Source: Sciurus carolinensis
Lineage: Eukaryota; Chordata; Mammalia; Rodentia; Sciuridae
Direction of reading: 5' to 3'
Length of the DNA: 64,000 bases
Assembly (NCBI RefSeq): GCF_902686445.1
Contig: NC_062220.1
Coordinates: 110,160,643-110,224,642 of the forward strand
The stretch's first letter is position 1; each line of letters opens with the position of its first letter. Position numbers and translations under genes: made by a program. The notes beneath the pieces are model-generated. The model was not told where the DNA came from. It saw nothing but the letters and a program-made list of their open reading frames with translations, and searched no databases. Of this stretch, positions 1 to 10,444 are shown one piece after another.

Positions 1-540
1 CTACAGTGATGCAGCCACATCAATGTTTCTAACAGCTCAATTTACAATAGCTAAATTATGGAACTAACTTAGGTACCCTACAACAGATGAATGGATCAAT
101 AAAATGTGGTACATATACACAATCAAATATTACTCAGCCTTAAAGAAGAATGAAATTATGGCATTTGCAGGTATAAGGATGGAGCCGGAGAATTTCATGC
201 CAAATGAAAAATGCCAATCCCAAAACACCAAAGACTGAACATTTTCTTTGATAAGCGAATGCTGATCCATAAGATGGGAAGGTAGGGAAGAATAGAGGAA
301 CTTTGGATTGGGCAGAGGGTAGTGAGAGGAGGGGAGGGGGTGTGGGAGTGGGAAAGATGGTGGAATGAGACAGATATTATTATTCTATATACATGTATGA
401 TTGCATGATCAGTGTGATGCTGCATCATGTACAACCCAGAGGAATGAGAAGTTGTGCTCCATTTATGTACAATGTGTCAAAATGCATTCTGCTGTCATGT
501 AGAACTAATTAGAACAAATAAAAAAAATACCATTAAAAAA
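1..540 (+). mobile_element. L1 3' fragment (end of ORF2 plus 3' UTR), cut by the window start
   Basis: The first 230 bases match the last part of ORF2 in the other L1 copies here (the stretch encoding the region before the ORF2 stop), with many substitutions. A purine-rich 3' UTR follows, then an A-rich tail near 515-540. No open frame is left. The 3' UTR lacks the TTAGGG-like units of the young copies at 42.9 and 62.8 kb, so this is an older L1 subfamily. It continues upstream of the window. Confidence 0.85.
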
Positions 541-860
541 TACCTAGGGAAACTACATGTGACTGGAGGAGACACAATGGGGAGTGTCTACAGGAATGAT
601 TATGCTCCCTCATTTCCAAAAATATTTCCAGTTTGCATTTTTGAACCTTATTATGAAATGACCTCATCACTAACTTGCAATATGACCAATGTTTGACATT
701 AAAGCATATGGTCACTGAGTTTATTAGGGATTTGACCTAGGAACGTGAGAGAAGTCATTGGAGACTTCTATAGCAGTTTATATATATGAATTTTCTTGAA
801 GCTTTTATGAGTTTGACACTTGATGGTTTTTCTAACTCCTCTTTTCTCTGACATATCATT

Positions 861-1159
861 GTTCAATAGAAGCCAGCTATGAATGCACTTTTAATCTTCT
901 AATAGCCACATTTAGAAAGGGAAAAAGAAATAGGTGACATTAACTTCAATCAAGTTTCAATCCAATATGTCAAAAATATTATTACTTCTTTATATGTAAC
1001 CAATATAAAATTATTATGGAGATTATATTTTAAGTATTTTGGTTTTAATTTTAAATTTTTATATTCCTTTTACCTTATAGAAAATATCAATTTGAACTGG
1101 TCATATTTAAATGCTCAACAGTCTTACATAACCAGTAGCTATTATATTGGATAATGCAG
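861..1159. mobile_element. Non-autonomous hAT-Charlie-like DNA transposon (MITE)
   Basis: The left end reads close to 'gttcaatagaagcc' and the right end close to 'attggataatgcag', which are degraded versions of the inverted ends of mammalian hAT-Charlie MER elements. The interior has the expected 'tagccacatt' block and AT-rich core. I am fairly sure of the superfamily but do not assign the exact MER name. It encodes no protein and is an old fossil shared by many placental mammals. Confidence 0.65.
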
Positions 1160-1390
1160 TTTCTCATAAAAATATTTGCACCTTTGATTCAACTGTGTCC
1201 TTATATTTTCCACTTGAACCTATTAATCAGTCCCCTCTTTCCTTGTTACTTTAACAATGGAGATTTGGAGGTTGAAGAGTAATCTGTTTCTAATTACAAT
1301 GACTCTGCAGCAAAGGATCAGCAATGACACAAATGTCCACATTTCCATCAATATCTTGGAAATGGATTGCTCTGCATTTTGTTTCATGAA

Positions 1391-1444
1391 TCACATAGAC
1401 ACAGTCACATAGATGAATGCAGGAAACTTGACCCAAGACATAAC
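1391..1444 (-). other. Candidate terminal exon, weak
   Basis: On the minus strand a pyrimidine-rich tract ending in AG (bases 1445-1446) precedes this segment. If it joins the candidate exon at 1834-1926 in phase 0, 18 codons follow before a TGA. In another phase the sequence stays open to 1290. I recognise no protein family. Splice-like motifs of this strength occur by chance, so this is only a pointer for transcript data. Confidence 0.15.
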
Positions 1445-1833
1445 CTGGAAAGGAGAAACAAGTGTAATAAAGCTTAGTATACATTCAAGAGTTAGAAATT
1501 GTTCATGTTTTGTCCTTCACATTCCGCAAAGGTGCTAATGGGCAAATTTGCAACTGAGGGTAAATCTAAAATTAAGAATTAAAATATAAATACCTGAGGT
1601 GCCTGACTCTGAAAGTTATGGTAAAAAGCAAAGGAAACCAGTATTTATGTATGAGAAGTTTCATTTTTATGATGAAAGTGTGAATAAAGAATATTAATTT
1701 CAACATTATAATTTTTAAATGTCAAGAATTTGTATTAATAACTTTTATGAACAGTTCATGAAGGTTAACTTTCAGATGCTGCTACATTATTACAAAGCAT
1801 TTTATTATTGAAAAATGCACTTATATTCTTAAC

Positions 1834-1926
1834 CTTGGGAGAGAGTATGCAAAGTAGGGAATGATCCCTGATTAACAAGTTGTCTTTGTTCACAGAAGAT
1901 TTACACTGCAAAACTGCTTTGACAGT
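1834..1926 (-). other. Candidate internal exon, weak
   Basis: On the minus strand a strong polypyrimidine tract ending CTCCTCAG (AG at 1927-1928) precedes a 93-nt segment that ends CCCAAG followed by GTTAAG, an acceptable donor. The segment is open in exactly one frame, giving 31 codons and keeping phase 0. No family is recognised. It could be a lineage-specific or non-coding RNA exon, or chance. Confidence 0.2.
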
Positions 1927-2439
1927 CTGAGGAGAGAAGAAAAAAAGATGTTATTTCTTAAAGAATAATTTCATAAACTATTTCTTTCTTATAGTTTTTG
2001 CTTAATGTGGATCTTCCTAGTGAAAATAGGGTAGATATAAAATACAGTGAGGATAATTTAATTAAACATGTAATTCTGAGTCTCAAGGGCAACATTTGCT
2101 GCACTCAAAAAATACCTGGATTAGAGAATTATCCATAGGTAGGCCAGTCCCATATTAAAAAAGACTGCGAATTTGAATTTTCTTGGCTTTGCCCACTGCA
2201 TCAAGACCTTACCAGTCATGGTTTTATTGCTATTATTTATTTTACAGGTCATGGTTTTAAATGAGGCTAGTTCATTCTTTAGTCCCAAAGTTCTCTGGCT
2301 TGGGAGCCATCTGTGGCACCGCTATGTAACCTATGAATTTGACCTACCTCTAAATGTTTCTTCATTCCTATATTTTTGTACTTGCTCACTGCTTTCACTT
2401 CTAGAAATATCATTTTTTATTGGTGCAAAATATATGTAA

Positions 2440-2575
2440 TATCATATTTTAATCTTAACCATTTTTAAATATGCCATTCAGTGGTATTATGTTCATGATA
2501 TTGTGTAATACTCACCATTATCCATTACCAGAATTTTTCACACTTTCAGACAGACACCGTGTAGTCATTAGAGAT
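2440..2575 (-). mobile_element. Old L1 3'-end fragment
   Basis: The plus strand resembles the reverse complement of the 3' end of ancient mammalian L1M/L1ME elements: 'aaccatttttaa', then a 'cattcagtggtatta' block, then a 'caccattatccat' block. It is highly diverged and has no open frame. Confidence 0.55.
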
Positions 2576-3235
2576 GGTAATGAAAGTCACAATGAGATAC
2601 CAGTTTGAACCTATTACTATAGTGTTTTAGTTAGCTTTCTTGTTATTGTGACCAAAACACCCAACAAAAAAACTTACAAGAGGAGAAGTTTATTTGGGGC
2701 TCACAGTTTCAGAGGTCTTAGTTCATAAACAGCAAGTCTATTGTTCTGGGTGTAAGGAGTGGATGTACATCATGGTGGAAGTGTAGGGGAGAGGGAAGCT
2801 GCTCCCCTCATGGCAGTAAGAAAGCGGGGGAGGGAAGAGGCTACAGGGAAGCTGTACTTTTCCAGGTCATGCCCCCAGTGACCCACCTCCTCCAGTCACA
2901 CACTACCTGCCTGCAGTTACCACCCAGTTTGTCCATTCAAAATAGGATGGGATGATTGAGTTACATGTCTATCATTTAATATTTGACTATTTCTGCATTA
3001 ACAGGAGTTTTAGGGGCCATGTCCTATTCAAACTATATTAGATGGCTATATAAAACAAAATATTGCAAAGTAAAAACTGAAAAAATGCATGTTTTAGCTA
3101 GGTGTGGAAGAATCAGAACCCTGTTGCAATGGTGTATCCACTATGAAAGAATAGTCTGGCAGTTCTTTAAAATGTTAAACACAGAATTACCATATGATTC
3201 AGCAATTCCACTTCTAGCTATATATTAAAAATAAT
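2576..3235 (+). mobile_element. Old L1 ORF2 3' fragment, split by an LTR
   Basis: Bases 2576-2622 and 3041-3235 are adjacent parts of the L1 ORF2 C-terminal region. The first contains the 'cacaatgagatacca' block. The second starts at 'gatggctata' and runs through a degraded zinc-knuckle region to 'attaccatatgattcagcaattcc'. The gap between them is filled by the MT-type LTR at 2623-3040, so the LTR landed in an already resident L1. No intact frame remains. Confidence 0.75.
2623..3040 (-). mobile_element. ERVL-MaLR LTR, MT type, solo
   Basis: In plus-strand view the element opens 'tgttttagttagctttcttg' and carries the 'agaagtttatttggggctcacagtttcagag' style block (read here at about 2685-2715), 'catcatggtgg' and 'cctcatggcagtaag', ending near 'tcaaactata'. 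These are reverse-complement hallmarks of rodent MT/MST-class MaLR LTRs. There is no internal region, so it is a solo LTR. It interrupts an L1 fragment, which orders the two insertions in time. Confidence 0.8.
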
Positions 3236-4830
3236 TCAGAGCAGCATCATGCTCATTCTCAGCTCAGGCCTATTTCTTCACTTCTGAACCACTCAGAATC
3301 ACCCATCAAGCTCCATTCATGGCTGCTGCTTGCCCAGAGAATCGGGCCTGTATAAGGATCCTGGAGCTCAACTCATTATTCCAGGTAGAACATGGAGTTC
3401 TTAAAACCATTTTACTTTTGCTTCACCACTTAGAAAAATCTGTTCATAACCCTGGGGTCAACAATTTTTCAGTTTTCCTAAGGTTGAGTGGTTTCACGGA
3501 GAATAGACTTTCAGTTCTAAAACTCGAAATGTTTTGGGCCATCCAGGATGAGTTGCTCATCATAGTTTGGTCCCTAAAGAACATAAAGTTCTTAGGTCTG
3601 TTTTCTGTTGTTAATGTTTATCAGTCTACCTCTCAGTCACACTGGTCTTTTGCCAGCATATATTCTATTGCTAGAAATATTTTCTTGACAGGAGATGGGT
3701 TTAATAGTTGACTTAATCATAAGCCATTGGCTCTGAGTCAGCTTATGTTGCAGCACATTAAGCAAGAATCTTCCCAATGACTTGTGGTGCAAGAGTATAA
3801 CAAGGAAACCACACGTAGATAGATTCAAAGTTGGTTCCAAGGAGTATAGCCCAGTCTAAGCTCCTGTTCTCTCCACCAGTGTTGTATTTCATTTATCTTC
3901 TTTGTTCCAAAATGACTTTCACAGGTCTAGATCATATTCACCACACAACATTATTTAAAGCAGGAATTGAGAAAGTGCTAGGTAGGTGTCCTTGTAGGAA
4001 AATATCATATCAAGAAAGAGAAAGTTTTTCTGTGATTCCTCCAGAATTGTCTCACATTTATCTTCCTGACCTGAACTCAGTCTTTCCCAGTGACCCACAA
4101 GCAAAGGCACCACAATCACATGGTTGATTCTAACCAGTGTTTATCAATCTACGTCTTCTTATGACTCTCTCCATGTAGGCTTTTTAGACACTGTTTTCTT
4201 ATTCACTCCCACTATGGACTGTTAACATCACTGTGCACCTTCTTGTGTACTGTATCTCTGTTTCATAAATAAAATCATAAATTATTTTGCTTCCTACCAA
4301 AAATCAATTGTAATCCTTTGGTATTGATGTCATTCTACTGTGAACTTATAGTTAAGATCAATCATGATTCAATCTGTGCACTCAATTGAGTGTATTATGG
4401 CAACAGTTAGCAAGTTAACAAAACAACAAGGAGAAGAAGCCCCAGTAGCATCTAGCAGTATCTGCCAGAGTCAACTTTTGAGGTCACTACTTCAATTCAG
4501 TATTTATTGACTATTCACTTATAAGTATCATTGACTATATACTGCACATCAAGACTTAAACAGGTGCTGGAGATACTCTGGGGAACTGAACAATTTAAGT
4601 CATTCAATTTTACTGAACAGTTTGTTAGGACAACTTTCAGAAACAAAATATTGCCAGCATAATGGTTTGAATGATGTAAAACCAGACTTCTCCCATTTTC
4701 TCTTTGCAAAGTAGGTTGGAAGATAAATCATGTTTACAAATACTTAGATTCTAGTGTTGTTTGACCATTAAATGTGACATTGCACATCACCATCATCGTT
4801 ATTTTGCAAAGTGTGAAATGTGATACCACT
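3236..4830. other. Unassigned sequence, no recognised gene
   Basis: A plus-strand open frame of 130 codons spans 3319-3711 and another of 98 codons spans 3831-4127. Neither shows a domain, signal peptide or family resemblance, and base use is like the surroundings. This block may be a very decayed repeat or ordinary intergenic DNA. Confidence 0.5.
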
Positions 4831-4846
4831 CTAAAAGGATATTATG
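4831..4846. repeat. Target-site duplication, left copy, of ID SINE
   Basis: The 16-base string 'ctaaaaggatattatg' is repeated exactly at 4945-4960 on the other side of the ID element. Such a perfect duplication shows L1-machinery insertion and a fairly recent date. Confidence 0.95.
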
Positions 4847-4851
4847 TTTTG

Positions 4852-4945
4852 TTTTTTTTTAGGGGGGGGGGTGCTGGGGATCGAACCCAGGGCCTTGTGC
4901 TTACAAGGCCAAGCACTCTACTGACTGAGCTATCTCCCCAGCCCC
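4852..4945 (-). mobile_element. ID SINE (tRNA-like)
   Basis: Read on the minus strand, the element begins 'ggggctggggagatagctca', has the pol III A box in 'tagctcagtcagtagagtgc', the B box in 'gggttcgatcccc', and ends in a short A tail (the T run at 4852-4860). It lies within the exact duplication 4831-4846 / 4945-4960. ID elements derive from a tRNA-Ala-like/BC1-type RNA, encode nothing and are mobilised by L1 proteins. The pol III boxes are intact enough that transcription is possible. Confidence 0.95.
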
Positions 4946-4960
4946 TAAAAGGATATTATG

Positions 4961-7900
4961 ATAATTATAGTTTTGAGTGTTCATAATTTTCTTTCCTTGC
5001 TCAATTCCTTATTTTACCATTTTAGAGAATTAATAAATCAACAAATACTGGTCTCGTCATTGAATGAAAACTTACTGTGAACACCAGAAATGGGAACTTG
5101 TAATTGGTAAGAATAATGTTTAATTCAGTCTCTGCTTTTGACCTTTAAATGTATAAGACTTTAATAATTCTATTTGTTTTTCTTATGCAACTTACTTACT
5201 TACTTCTGACATTTCAGAAGAAAGAATTATTAAAAATACCTCTCCCTAATGCCCGGTTATGTAAAGCACCTTTTATCTAATCACAAGAGAGAAAAAAAAA
5301 AAAAAAGAAGAAGAGTGTTCCATTCCTACTTGTTTTAAAGCATTTTACATTGTGTTTTGCTTGTAGTGCTGTTGAGTGAACTCAGAGTTTGTGATGATCA
5401 GTTAAGCAATCGACAATCATCACCAAGCTGACCATCCACTGGACTTGCACATTGAAAGACAGACTCCTATAGCATCGATTGTCAATTAGGCAGAAGTGAC
5501 AGTTTGTGAAATAGGAATCAGAGAAGGAGAGAGGTCGTCTGGGCTGTGCAGACTTCAACTGAGAGAGAAAGTAAAACACCAAACCACAGAACAAATCATG
5601 GAGAGAGAGAGAAAGAGAGAGACAGACAGACAGATGGAACACCACTTCTCAGATATGGGGCAAAAAGAAACAACATAGGGATTTCCGTATGTGAGAGATG
5701 GGAGGCTGTGAAGGGAGCATCCACAATGATAGTAGTCAGTCTAGAATGAATTCCTGATGGTGTTTGTGGTCTGACTCTAAAATGCTACAAACAGGTCAAG
5801 TCTTCAAAATTCATTTTCCTTTTGCCTCTTTTGAGGCAAGAACAGGCTGAAGGACACAAATGAGCAGGTGTTGGCATGTTGTTGAGTGCCTAGTTGTAGT
5901 CTATTCACTACCCACAGCTACCCATGCCCTGCTTTCAGGAAGTCGGAACACCCCATAGGCAAGGTTTCTCTAGCAAAGGATTGAACATTTTTACTCCACG
6001 TCTACTGTACCCCTTAATGTGTCCTTTTCCCCTTATCAAGTAAAAGTAGCCTTGAAGGTCCTTTGAACCTTTAAATGCATTTGAATATTAAGGAAATTGG
6101 ATTCAGGCATCACTAATGCATCCTGTTGCTTTGCAACTGAAGAGTACCAGTATATGGGGTGCTGAGAGTCTGTCTAGAATCTCTTAGTCTCCCTCTGTGC
6201 CTACAGGACAAGAACGTTCTGTATTTTAAGAGATTTGCTTTATCTCAAATCTGCAGACATTCATCACAATATGCAGGAGCTTGAAAAATAATCATATTCA
6301 AAAGATGTGGAGCATTTCACATCACACTGCCAAGCAGAGATTAGAGGGAAGCCTTACAGGCTTATTGGACTATCCAGATTTCCACACCCTGAAGGTCAGA
6401 TATTAAACATTTCTCCATAGTATTTTATCAATTTTACATATTTTATGCCAAATGTTAAATTTATACTAAAATTTTTTTTAGTACATAAGGTTGATCATAG
6501 AAATGCAGAATACCTGTTCAAAATTCACTGTTTTGGCAAATATTTTCTTCTTCTACAGCTCACCCTTTTAGTCCTTGTCATACTGTGTAACTCATCTGCC
6601 TGATTTCAAATTGTTCTAAATCTCTGATCCACAAGTATGTGATGGAAAAAAGGCAGTGATTTTCTTCTGGCCCCATTGTGCTGGTGAAAACTTGTTTCTC
6701 CCTATTTAGAAGCTGAAAATGATATCCTGATAAAATATCCTAAGAAATTTGCAAATAAGTATGAATTACTGAAAACTGACGTATTTTCAGTCTGAGATAT
6801 TCGTATGATAATACCTGAATGGTAGGCGAGTACACATCGAAATGAGAAATCAATAAAACTTGAGAGTTGAAAGAAATTGAGTAACCATCAAGACCATACC
6901 TTCATTTCACATGTGAGAAATCTGAGATATAAAATATTCCATGATTTATCCTACAAAGATCTAATGTAAACCATTGTTGGAGCACAAAACCACTTTTAGA
7001 CAAGTCTTTATCTAATTAACATGTATGGTTTCTGTATAATCTCAAGAACTTTCACCATGTTATATTTAATTAGAAGAAAAGTTTTATATTTAATTAGATA
7101 TTTATATTTATATCTAATTAGGTTACATAATTTTCTATTTAGTTTTCTATTTATTAAAGGAAAAAACAGTTTGCCGAAGGGTGTTTTTTTTAACTTTTGA
7201 ATTGTTGGTAATAGAATTCAGAAGCAAAAATCAGAAGCTCAGGAAAGAAAAGCTACATTAATCCTGTATCATATTTCATATGAAAAAAAAAGTCAACCAT
7301 ATCAGGGAAATGGAAAAGATGAGGCAGTTACATGGGATGACTGCTAGGTAATATGCATTTCAGTCTTCATTTCAGTTTCATTAACACATTGTTAAAATTT
7401 AACATATTTTAAATGCATTATACACTTATTAATGAAAGGAATGATGTTAGCAGTCTTTATCAATGTCACACAACTGTCCACTGACAGATCTCTCACCCTC
7501 AAGTCCTCGTCCTTCCCACTAGGCCTATGTTGCCTCTGAACAGAATTTTAAACCTTAGTTTGATTCCCTAATGTCAATTTCACTTGGTAACATTCAATTT
7601 AGTTTACAGTCGTTGCTGTTACTATCGCTATTGTTTTTACAAACACTCTTATATCCAAGCCTTCTGAACTTCTGTCACAATGCAACTCTTCAGATATTTA
7701 CTTGAACTTGACATTTATATTGGCGGTTGAAAGAAAGAGATTAGCAGCTAGTTCTGTGGCCTTCCCTGTGACTTCTGTGACACCTGAGGATTTGTACCTT
7801 GATGGAATCCTTCTGGCTACAGTAATTCATAGAATTGTAAGGATTATTCTTATCCCAGAGTCAAGATAAATGAGAACCTTACCAAGGACCTCACACCTCA

Positions 7901-8890
7901 CTGTTGAGAATATTTACCTAAGAAGGAATAACTAGAACAAACAGACATGGCTGCACCATACCATGGAAACTCATTGTGCACTCTGTGATTAACAGGCACA
8001 TCAGCTGAAGACTCCCAGAGCCCAGGACTTCCTGGAGTCCAGATAGTCCATGCTCACTTCTGGGCTGGCATCTGTGAACCACATTCTGTGACCTGGGCAC
8101 AGAATGAAGGCTACACCAGAAATGGGATTTGAAGTCAACGATATTTTGGTTATGCATTTCTCAGGTGTACTCTGTGACAGCCTGCTTTATATCCTTTTAT
8201 AAAGCTTCATTTACTTAAAAACGCACAAAACTTACTGTTCCTGAGGACAGAGTGACTGTGCGGAGAAATATCCAAAGCTCCTTCTAAAAGCCCAAGTATA
8301 GGCAGTTCTCAGGATATATCACCTTACTAATTGCTGCCTTCTTTCAGATTTTTAAAAATATTATTTGGGTACTTCTCACTCCTTGATCTCTTCATTTTCA
8401 ATAACCATTTTTTTCTCAGTTTACTCCTCTACAGAGTTATACCCTGAATCTTGCCATTGCCCTGGAGATTTTACAAACACTAAGTCATTATTTCAAACAA
8501 GTTACAACCAACCCATTCCAGTGCACTTGTTCAGGCACACAGATGAATTGATCTTTAACTTCATGAACACTAACAAGGCAGTGTACCTCTGTCTTCTTAT
8601 CTGCCAACTTATTCCTTTACTGCCCCAAAGTTTCTGTTATTATTATATTTGTTCTTTTTATATATACATGATCAATGAGTATATTTTGACATACTTATAC
8701 AAACATGGAGTATATTTAATTCTAATTAGGGCCCAGAGACTTCTATTAGCTTAGATTGCCTAGTTCACTTTTACAGCCACTTTTGCAAAATCTTTCAAGT
8801 TCTTATGCTGGGTGAAATTTTGGTTCTTCCTACCCCAGATAGTGAGATGAAGGATGATCACACTCATGTAAATATATTTGTTAATTTAAA
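4961..8890. other. Unassigned unique sequence with small simple repeats
   Basis: No gene or nameable transposon is seen. It contains an A-rich tract near 5284-5307, a (GA)n/(GACA)n microsatellite at 5600-5635, and a perfect 10-bp inverted repeat at 7091-7100 / 7111-7120 in AT-rich DNA. Open frames here are short and featureless. Confidence 0.5.
5600..5635. repeat. (GA)n / (GACA)n microsatellite
   Basis: A tract of GA repeats passes into GACA repeats. Length polymorphism is likely. Confidence 0.9.
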
Positions 8891-8900
8891 AGTAAATTCT

Positions 8901-9002
8901 TTTTTTTTTTTTTTTTTTTTTTTTTGCGGTACTAGGGATCGAACTCAGGGCCTGTGCTTACGAGGTAAGCACTCTACCAGCTGAGCTATCTCCCCAGCCC
9001 CC
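8901..9002 (-). mobile_element. ID SINE with long A tail
   Basis: The plus strand shows a run of about 25 T, then 'gcggtactagggatcgaact', and the A-box block 'ctaccagctgagctatctcc' before a C run, which is an ID element read backwards. The 11-base string 'agtaaattctt' occurs at 8891-8901 and again at 9006-9016 as the target-site duplication. The long homopolymer tail suggests a young insertion. Confidence 0.95.
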
Positions 9003-9039
9003 AAGAGTAAATTCTTGAGGCACAAGGCTTGCACAGAGA

Positions 9040-9400
9040 ATTATCCAGCAATTCAAAAATTCTCCCTGAATTCCTATCTATACCTGTGCACCTCAGCCCA
9101 ACAGTACAGGAAAAGTTATAGAAAAAGATTTTGAACTTTACGTAAGTGGAATCATATGTAATGTTACAATGCATGTGAGTTCTTTTGCTCAATATTATAT
9201 TTATGAGGTAGGCTCACAGTATTGAAAATAGTTGCTACTTGTTCATTCTCAATTCTGTAATATTCCATTTTTAAAATAACAGATTTAATTTAACAATCCT
9301 ATTCTTTTTGGAAATTAAACTCACCTCCAGATTTTGGAGATTATGAAAATGCTGCTATGGGCATTTTTCTGTATGTGTTTTATTGATCCCTATATAAACA
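9040..9400 (-). mobile_element. Old L1M 3'-end fragment
   Basis: Plus-strand blocks such as 'gtaagtggaatcatatgtaatg' style text (about 9138-9160) and 'gaaaatgctgctatgggca' are the reverse complement of ancient L1 3' ends. It is heavily diverged and has no coding frame. Confidence 0.55.
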
Positions 9401-10160
9401 GTTCTGTTCATTGTTTCCGTAAGAAGAAAATTAAGGTGCCACAAGTTTTGAGAATGTTCAGCTTTAGAAGGTATTACCTTTGTTTTTTAAAGGTTAATTT
9501 GTATCATTTAAAGCTGTTTCTAGAAACTCCATAATTGTGTTACATCAAAGATGAGGTCATCACAGAGATCGAAATAATATCTACCAGATAAATGTCAATA
9601 AAAACAAGGGCATGCCATTTGTGTTGTTTGTATGTGAATATTCACTTTCAATATAGGTAGGCATTTCATGTAACATCAGTGAAAGTTCTGTTTACATGCA
9701 TTTTTTTCTGTGAACTTTTTTTATCTGATTGTAGTGCAAAATTTCATTTACTCAGAAAAATTAACGAAGATAGTGAAACCTGTTAATTTACATTCAAAAT
9801 AGTCATTAAGATCTTCAAAGAGTAAAATAGGAAAGCAGGTTGGAGTCAACACAAATGTTGAGAATACATAAAATTACACAAAGGATCAGATTGTTAAATC
9901 TCAGATTTCCACAAAAATCTAAGAGCTTATCGAGCGAGCATCAGGCTATACTTGGTGGCACAGGCAAATACCAGGAGCAGAAGAAGGAGAGTTCCAGCTA
10001 ACATATAGAACCATGCATGTACTTTCTCATCGCTTCAGATTCAAGTATAGTAGTTTCTAGGTAATGTTGACTTGCAAATACTATTAGTATATAAACCAAA
10101 TAGGATGTCATTAACATGTTACAAGAAAATATGGTCAATCGCACTTTCACTTTTTTCCTC
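9401..10160. other. Unassigned AT-rich sequence
   Basis: No gene or named repeat is seen. The right edge merges into the A/T-rich tail of the minus-strand L1 that follows. Confidence 0.5.
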
Positions 10161-10444
10161 ATTATATTATTATTTTTATTTTTACAGATTGCATTTTGAT
10201 TCATTGTACACAAATGGGGTACAACTTTTTGTTTCTATGATTGTACACGATGTAGATTCATAACATTTGTGTAATCATACATGTACACAGGGTAATGATA
10301 CCTGTCTCATTCTACCATCTTTCATACCCCCATCCCCGCCTCCCTCTCATTTCCCTCTACATAACCTAAAATTCCTCCATTCTTCTACCACCCTCCATCC
10401 TACACCCCCATTATATATCATCTTCCACTTATCAGGAAAAACAT

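Larger units (their letters stand above)
1160..2439. other. Unassigned sequence with two candidate minus-strand exons
   Basis: This AT-rich stretch has no repeat I can name. Its only notable content is two minus-strand segments bounded by splice-like signals, listed separately. The plus-strand open frame at 2173-2439 (88 codons) has no recognisable motif and is treated as chance. Confidence 0.5.

Noticed and set aside
3319..3711. Plus-strand open frame of 130 codons
   Set aside because: No domain, signal or family resemblance, and no splice or promoter context; length is within chance for this window size.
7091..7120. Replication origin or MITE from a 10-bp inverted repeat
   Set aside because: Short palindromes are expected in AT-rich DNA, and no other element features are seen.
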